Shown: piece after piece, positions 6,242 to 9,970 of the stretch
How positions within the stretch are numbered: position 1 is the stretch's first letter
How the letters are laid out: each line of letters starts with the position of its first letter
Origin: an uncultured Mucispirillum sp.
Lineage (GTDB): Bacteria; Chrysiogenota; Deferribacteres; Deferribacterales; Mucispirillaceae
NCBI GenBank assembly: GCA_937890655.1
Contig: CALADT010000157.1
Span: 1-9,970, forward strand
Length of the DNA: 9,970 nucleotides
Direction of reading: 5' to 3'
Position numbers and translations under genes: made by a program
Notes under the pieces: generated by a model
Told to the model about the DNA's origin: nothing
Database searches by the model: none
The model's input: only the letters and a program-made list of their open reading frames with translations

Positions 6242-6270
6242 TTTTAAATCCACTTTTAATTCACTTGATT
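6238..6270 (-). repeat. Helically phased AAGTG repeats in the flgB promoter region
   Basis: On the minus strand the core AAGTG(G)-ATT recurs three times at 11- and 12-base steps; the last two copies contain an exact direct repeat TTAAAAGTGG (plus 6250-6259 and 6238-6247). The last copy merges with the -24 element of the proximal promoter. They could be binding sites for a regulator on one face of the helix, or decayed -24 elements. Confidence 0.4.
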
Positions 6271-6278
6271 TAATTGTA

Positions 6279-6294
6279 GCAAAAAGTGTGCCAA
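6279..6294 (-). promoter_or_regulatory. Distal sigma-54 (-24/-12) promoter of flgB
   Basis: The minus strand reads TTGGCACACTTTTTGC: an ideal TTGGCAC -24 block and TTGC -12 block, GG and GC separated by 10 bases. It lies four bases after the stop of the upstream exporter gene. Start would be near 6267, giving a leader of about 66 bases that runs through the proximal promoter. This is the better match of the two. Confidence 0.75.
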
Positions 6295-6297
6295 ATA

Positions 6298-6798
6298 TTA
6301 TTTATCTTTTTTATGCTGTCTTGTCATTGTAAATGATTTTTCATAAAATATTAAAAGTGGTATAGTAACACCTACTGCAAGGGCAGTTATAATAGAAATT
6401 GATATTATACCATTATCAAATATATTAATAATAAGCTCCTGTTTTGCTGCAAGCTCATCTATTTTACCATAATTTACAATGGCTAGAATTGTTTTATAAG
6501 CATATAACCCTGGAATCATAGGTAAAAGTGCCGGAAAAGATATTACTTCCATAGAACATCTTAATTTATTTGCAAAATATATCCCTAAAAATCCAATAAT
6601 AAGTGCTGCATAAAATGTGGCAATAGAAAGGCCTATACCGTATTGTGCTATAATAAAATATCTAAAACCTCTACCTGCTGCTGCTAAAATAGCAGTAAAT
6701 ATTATTAAACGTTTAGGAGGGTCGCTAATTAAGGCAAAACCAACAGCCGCCATAGCTGCAAAAACTGCTTCTGTAAGTGATGAAAGTAATATATCCAT
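6298..6798 (-). CDS. ThrE/YjjB-like exporter subunit (DUF3815 half)
   Basis: This 166-residue membrane protein matches the short C-terminal half of the ThrE superfamily (E. coli YjjB, about 157 residues). It pairs with a YjjP-type subunit to form an inner-membrane exporter; ThrE exports threonine/serine in Corynebacterium and YjjPB has been linked to succinate export in E. coli, so substrate here is open. About four hydrophobic helices are seen (roughly 8-24, 31-50, 55-75, 130-152), with the family motif PALLPMIPGLYAY at 89-101. ATG at 6798 is chosen since it overlaps the TAA of the partner gene by one base (TAATG) and has AGGGTGG upstream; an in-frame ATG at 6852 lies deep in the partner gene. 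The basic tail QHKKDK is probably cytoplasmic. Confidence 0.88.
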   Translation of the reverse strand: MDILLSSLTEAVFAAMAAVGFALISDPPKRLIIFTAILAAAGRGFRYFIIAQYGIGLSIATFYAALIIGFLGIYFANKLRCSMEVISFPALLPMIPGLYAYKTILAIVNYGKIDELAAKQELIINIFDNGIISISIITALAVGVTIPLLIFYEKSFTMTRQHKKDK

Positions 6799-7571
6799 TA
6801 TAATAACCACCCTGTGAGAGATAATGTAGCATAAAGGCCTATGGATATACATATTACTAATATCATAGCACTAACACCTCTTGCTATACCTGTCATAACA
6901 TGACCGTCTAATATATCTGTTACTGAATTAATTATATGAACTCCAGGGATTAAAAACAATACACTTGTGGATATTGCCACATCAAGGGTATTTGTATTTA
7001 TTAAATATGAGCCTATAAGATATGAAAAAAGCGAGGCCGTAAAAGATACGGCAATAATCATAGCACGCACATCAAAATTAATTTTCACCAAATAAAGACG
7101 CAGGGAAAAAGCAATAATTGTAGATAAAAATACAATAACCATAGAATGCAAATCACCACCAAAAAGCTCGCAAAAGGCTGCTATGGCTAATGATGCGAAA
7201 AATAAAACTACCACATTTGATGAATGGGCGTTTGATATAATATCATTATATTTTTCTTTTATATTTTCAAGGGATATATCTGTGTCATAAGATTCCCAAC
7301 TTAAAGCACTTAATTCGTTTACAATACTTAAACTTAAATGGGGTGGTTTTTGGTGCCGAACATAAGTTATCCTTTGGGAATAGTCATCAGGTTTATGAAC
7401 TGTCATGGTAATATTACGCTGGAAAATAGCTATTGCAGTTTCATAACCAAAAGAATTACATATTCTTGTAACATTTCTTACTGTCCTTTCTGTATTTGCT
7501 CCAGAACGCATTAACATAACAGCATAATCAAGTAAAAAATTACTTAATTCTTGAATATTTGCCTCTTTCAT
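6798..7571 (-). CDS. ThrE/YjjP-like exporter subunit (DUF1212 half)
   Basis: This 257-residue protein matches the N-terminal half of ThrE (E. coli YjjP, 256 residues). Residues 1-115 form the cytoplasmic domain with LMRSGANTERTVRNV (19-33), typical of the family; about five membrane helices follow (roughly 118-138, 142-162, 168-190, 196-215, 232-252). The signature PGVHIINSVTDILDGHVMTG lies at 209-228 and is followed by GIARG. GAGG lies five bases before ATG, and a sigma-70-type promoter lies just upstream. It is translationally coupled to its YjjB-like partner. A metabolite exporter is the likely role; threonine/serine or dicarboxylate substrate cannot be told from sequence. It is on the same strand as the flagellar genes and could be co-transcribed with them. 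Confidence 0.9.
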   Translation of the reverse strand: MKEANIQELSNFLLDYAVMLMRSGANTERTVRNVTRICNSFGYETAIAIFQRNITMTVHKPDDYSQRITYVRHQKPPHLSLSIVNELSALSWESYDTDISLENIKEKYNDIISNAHSSNVVVLFFASLAIAAFCELFGGDLHSMVIVFLSTIIAFSLRLYLVKINFDVRAMIIAVSFTASLFSYLIGSYLINTNTLDVAISTSVLFLIPGVHIINSVTDILDGHVMTGIARGVSAMILVICISIGLYATLSLTGWLL

Positions 7572-7840
7572 TACTGCCTCAATTTATAATAGTAAGAGTT
7601 TTTTTATAATACTATACTCCACATTTGTCAACACATTAATAGATTATTTTAATATAACGCTACTATATTTTATAATATTATGTAGTGATTTATTATTTTT
7701 TATAAATTTTATTTTAAATTAATAATAAAATAAGCTATAATAAATAACATTTTATAGTATAAGATAACAAATTGACTATTGCATACTATATGTATTTAGT
7801 ATATATTTAAGTATGATTTTCTAATTTTCGTGAGGATAGA
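7572..7840. other. Divergent intergenic region
   Basis: These 269 bases separate the exporter operon (minus) from the ferredoxin-domain operon (plus). The left part holds the minus-strand promoter. On the plus strand, TTGACT (7772-7777) could be a -35 box but no matching -10 lies at normal spacing; TATTTA at 7793-7798 is the nearest. A six-base dyad ATACTA/TAGTAT (7783-7788, 7797-7802) sits 39 bases before the plus-strand start and may be an operator. GAGG precedes ATG at 7841. Confidence 0.5.
7603..7631 (-). promoter_or_regulatory. Sigma-70-type promoter of the exporter operon
   Basis: On the minus strand TTGACA (plus 7626-7631) is followed after exactly 17 bases by TATAAA (plus 7603-7608), a perfect -35 and five-of-six -10. 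It lies about 30 bases upstream of the ThrE/YjjP-like start codon. It is the strongest housekeeping promoter match in the window. Confidence 0.72.
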
Positions 7841-9430
7841 ATGTTTTTTGCTAAAAAAACCTATACAGTAACAATTAAAGATAAAGACAAAGATATTACA
7901 TTACAGGCAAAATCAGGCACTAATTTATATAAACTTCTTCTTGAAGAAAACGTTATAAACCCTACATTATGTAACGGTGCCGGCCAGTGTGGTAAATGTA
8001 AAATAAAAATGATGGGTAATAACATACCAAAACCTGTATATAAAGAAACCTTAAATCTTGCAAAAGTAAATATTGATGCAGGGTTTCGCCTTGCCTGTCA
8101 GCAAATTATTAAAAAAGATATGGTTATTGATACAGGGGAAATGTCAAGGCCTGCTAAATTTTTTATATCTGAACAAAAAAATAAAATAGAAAGTATTGAA
8201 AACAAAGAAAATAATCAAGAAAATATAGAAGAAAATAATGAAAATTCACCTTTTATAGATGATACGGTGTCTATAAATGATTTTAATACAGATGCCACCA
8301 CAATGCCTTCATTTGATATAAGAAAAGAAGAAGGACCCTCAGACGGTATATTACTTGTGCAACAAAGAACAGGTATAAGATATTTTTGTTACTCAGCAGC
8401 TCTTGATAATATTGTTTCAGAAGGGGTATATCCTAGCACTGAACCTTTAAGAGATATAATAGATAACGATATGTTGCCGGATTTCTTATACTCTCAATTA
8501 AAAATAAGAGATATTGAACGTGTAATGGTGCTTATAGAAGGTAACGATAGTTACGGTGCTGAAACAAAAATGGATATGTTTAGGTATTTAAGCTTTGAAA
8601 TAGGCACTCAACAATATGAAATGATTATGCCAAGAGGTAGCAAAAGTTATGATATTACCCACTTTTTTAGGCTTTTAAATGTGGATAAAAATAACCAGCT
8701 TATTTTTTCTCTTGATATGCTAAATAGAACCCATTATGCAACACCTAAACTATTTACAGATATGCATTTTCCATTTTTAAGAAATAATAACCTTGTGGCT
8801 GTAAAACCAAGGGGGCTAAACCCTATTACTTCCTTTAATGATAATTTAGAGCCTGCAAGCCGTGAAAATAAAGAAAAAGATATTGACGGAATAAGCCTTA
8901 CAGCACTTTTGCAGGCTGTAAAAATTATGCTTAAAAATGGTATTATTAATAGTAAATTTAAACTAAAATCACGTATGGAACTTTCAAAAGCTAATGTGCC
9001 TTTAAGCTATTCTGTAAAAATAACAGGTGGCGATACTCCTAACGGATTTTACCTTTATAGAGATAGGTTTTCTGAAATTATATTAACTCAAGATGAGCTT
9101 AATGAAATATACCAAATACGCTCCTATATCCGTGCTGTTATAGACTACACAAGGGACTATATAGGGGTGGTAGACGGGCTTATATTCTATACTTCCCAAA
9201 GCCATAACGATTTAATTAATTTAATGATAGAGCTTGATTTTATTCCTAAAGAATTAAATAATAAAGTGATTTATAGGCCAGGGGAAGCAACTGTTCAGGC
9301 CATAAAATTATTTAAAGAAAAAGATATACCAACATTTTTAAATCTACATTTTAATAATATAGGACGTATAGATTTATTAGATGATAACAACTTCCAAAAA
9401 ACGGCTTCTGCTAACTTTTTAGAAGTATAA
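7841..9430 (+). CDS. 2Fe-2S ferredoxin-domain protein with degenerate RACo/DUF4445-like region
   Basis: The 529-residue product starts with a plant-type 2Fe-2S ferredoxin domain (about 7-100); ligands are C44, C50, C53 and C86 (CNGAGQCGKC, then LACQ). A Glu/Asn-rich linker (about 112-165) follows. The rest resembles RACo-like proteins, ATP-dependent reductive activators of corrinoid enzymes with an ASKHA fold: IDGISLTALLQAVKIMLKNG (348-367) fits the family GICGSGLIDAVAELL helix, ILTQDELNEI (414-423) fits its LTQ-DI segment, and 444-485 fits the AGAFG-to-GNA stretch. But the nucleotide-binding signatures (DIGTN, AAGPAFEG, AGAFG) are not visible, and the protein is shorter than usual (about 600). 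A redox or sensor role without ATPase activity is possible. GAGG precedes ATG; it heads an operon with the next gene. Confidence 0.75.
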   Translation: MFFAKKTYTVTIKDKDKDITLQAKSGTNLYKLLLEENVINPTLCNGAGQCGKCKIKMMGNNIPKPVYKETLNLAKVNIDAGFRLACQQIIKKDMVIDTGEMSRPAKFFISEQKNKIESIENKENNQENIEENNENSPFIDDTVSINDFNTDATTMPSFDIRKEEGPSDGILLVQQRTGIRYFCYSAALDNIVSEGVYPSTEPLRDIIDNDMLPDFLYSQLKIRDIERVMVLIEGNDSYGAETKMDMFRYLSFEIGTQQYEMIMPRGSKSYDITHFFRLLNVDKNNQLIFSLDMLNRTHYATPKLFTDMHFPFLRNNNLVAVKPRGLNPITSFNDNLEPASRENKEKDIDGISLTALLQAVKIMLKNGIINSKFKLKSRMELSKANVPLSYSVKITGGDTPNGFYLYRDRFSEIILTQDELNEIYQIRSYIRAVIDYTRDYIGVVDGLIFYTSQSHNDLINLMIELDFIPKELNNKVIYRPGEATVQAIKLFKEKDIPTFLNLHFNNIGRIDLLDDNNFQKTASANFLEV

Positions 9431-9447
9431 ATATAAGGAGATTATTA

Positions 9448-9970
9448 ATGAGTAACCCCGTTTTATCAGAAAATGCCTTTAGAAAAGCAATAACAGACCA
9501 TAACCAAAAAACTATGACCTTAAACGGTGCTATATTTAAAACATTTGTATTGCTTGCTATTTTTATATTAACGGCAATGGTTGTAACTTCTAAAATGGAT
9601 ATGTACCTAATGGAAGAAATATTTACATCAAAAAAATATTTATTGTATGGCACTTTAATTGCAACTATTATAATAGCTTTTATTATATCTTTTAAACCAA
9701 ATACTGCTCCAATTCTTGCACCTGTATATGCTATAATTGAAGCAATACCTGTTACACTTCTTTCCTTAATGATGAATAGTATGTATGAAGGCATTGTTGC
9801 CCAAGCTGTTACATGCACTGTACTTGTATTATTTGTTATGCTTGTTTTATATAGAACAAGAATTATTAAAGTAACAGACAAGTTTAAATCTGTTGTTATT
9901 TCTGCTTTATTTACAATTTCTATATTCTATTTAGCTATGTTTATTATGTCCATATTTGGCATAAGGTTGG
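9448..9970 (+). CDS. Bax inhibitor-1/YccA-family membrane protein, 3' end missing
   Basis: The frame is open from ATG at 9448 to the window edge (174 codons). AAGGAG lies seven bases upstream and the start is 17 bases after the previous stop, so the two are one operon. The N-terminus MSNPVLSENAF and MTLNGAIFKT (23-32) is typical of the bacterial BaxI_1 group. Membrane helices are at roughly 29-46, 64-81, 88-108, 116-136 and 147-170. Conserved features include PILAPVYAIIEAIPVTLLS (88-106), YEGIVAQAV (113-121) and LYRTRIIKVTDKF (134-146). Bacterial members are about 220-240 residues, so two helices are probably missing. The family includes pH-sensitive calcium-leak channels (YetJ) and YccA, which modulates FtsH; the role here is unknown. 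Confidence 0.88.
   Translation, partial: MSNPVLSENAFRKAITDHNQKTMTLNGAIFKTFVLLAIFILTAMVVTSKMDMYLMEEIFTSKKYLLYGTLIATIIIAFIISFKPNTAPILAPVYAIIEAIPVTLLSLMMNSMYEGIVAQAVTCTVLVLFVMLVLYRTRIIKVTDKFKSVVISALFTISIFYLAMFIMSIFGIRL

Noticed and set aside
6799..6852. Upstream ATG extending the YjjB-like subunit by 18 residues
   Set aside because: It lies inside the partner gene; the TAATG overlap at 6796-6800 with AGGGTGG upstream is the typical coupled start.
7772..7805. Plus-strand sigma-70 promoter for the ferredoxin-domain gene
   Set aside because: TTGACT is a fair -35 but no acceptable -10 lies 16-18 bases on; not listed as a promoter.
9411..9881. Minus-strand 156-codon frame at the right edge
   Set aside because: Opposite the BaxI-family gene, whose plus-strand frame has an RBS, family motifs and operon spacing.
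1..9970. CRISPR array, tRNA, rRNA, insertion sequence or prophage
   Set aside because: No regularly spaced repeats, no cloverleaf or rRNA-like segments, no transposase or integrase frame, and no target-site duplication seen.

Overview
The window is AT-rich bacterial chromosome. It carries the front half of a basal-body (fla/che-type) flagellar cluster on the minus strand and a two-gene plus-strand operon at the right edge. The flagellar order flgB-flgC-fliE-fliF-fliG-fliH, tandem sigma-54-type promoters before flgB, strong Shine-Dalgarno sites and very low GC suggest a Gram-negative flagellate. A host-associated member of the Deferribacterota (Mucispirillum-like) would fit, but that taxonomic guess is inference from gene order and composition only.

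Layout, right to left on the minus strand. A sigma-70-type promoter (about 7603-7631) drives a split ThrE/YjjP-YjjB amino/organic-acid exporter, two genes overlapping by one base (7571 to 6298). No convincing terminator follows. Instead two sigma-54 -24/-12 elements (6279-6294 and 6226-6241) sit just downstream and precede flgB (rod), flgC (rod) and fliE (rod-MS ring adaptor). After fliE comes a possible terminator, a 58-residue single-pass membrane protein (4622-4798) not normally present in this gene order, and about 590 bp of extremely AT-rich noncoding DNA with hairpins. Then come fliF (MS ring), fliG (rotor/switch), a 303-bp noncoding gap with inverted repeats, and the 5' part of fliH (export-ATPase regulator), which runs off the left edge.

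The main anomaly is fliG. The reading frame is intact to residue 278. The next bases join directly to the conserved GPVR segment in another frame. About 30 residues (about 97 bp) are missing. By comparison with E. coli FliG the missing part corresponds to K264-R293, which contains K264, R281, D288 and D289, the charged residues that couple FliG to the stator. The predicted consequence is a basal body that can be built but a motor that cannot produce torque, unless the deletion is a sequencing or assembly error.

On the plus strand, 7841-9430 encodes an N-terminal 2Fe-2S ferredoxin domain joined to a shortened, degenerate RACo/DUF4445-like ASKHA region that appears to lack the nucleotide-binding signatures. 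It is followed after 17 bp by a partial Bax-inhibitor-1/YccA-family membrane protein that continues past the right edge.
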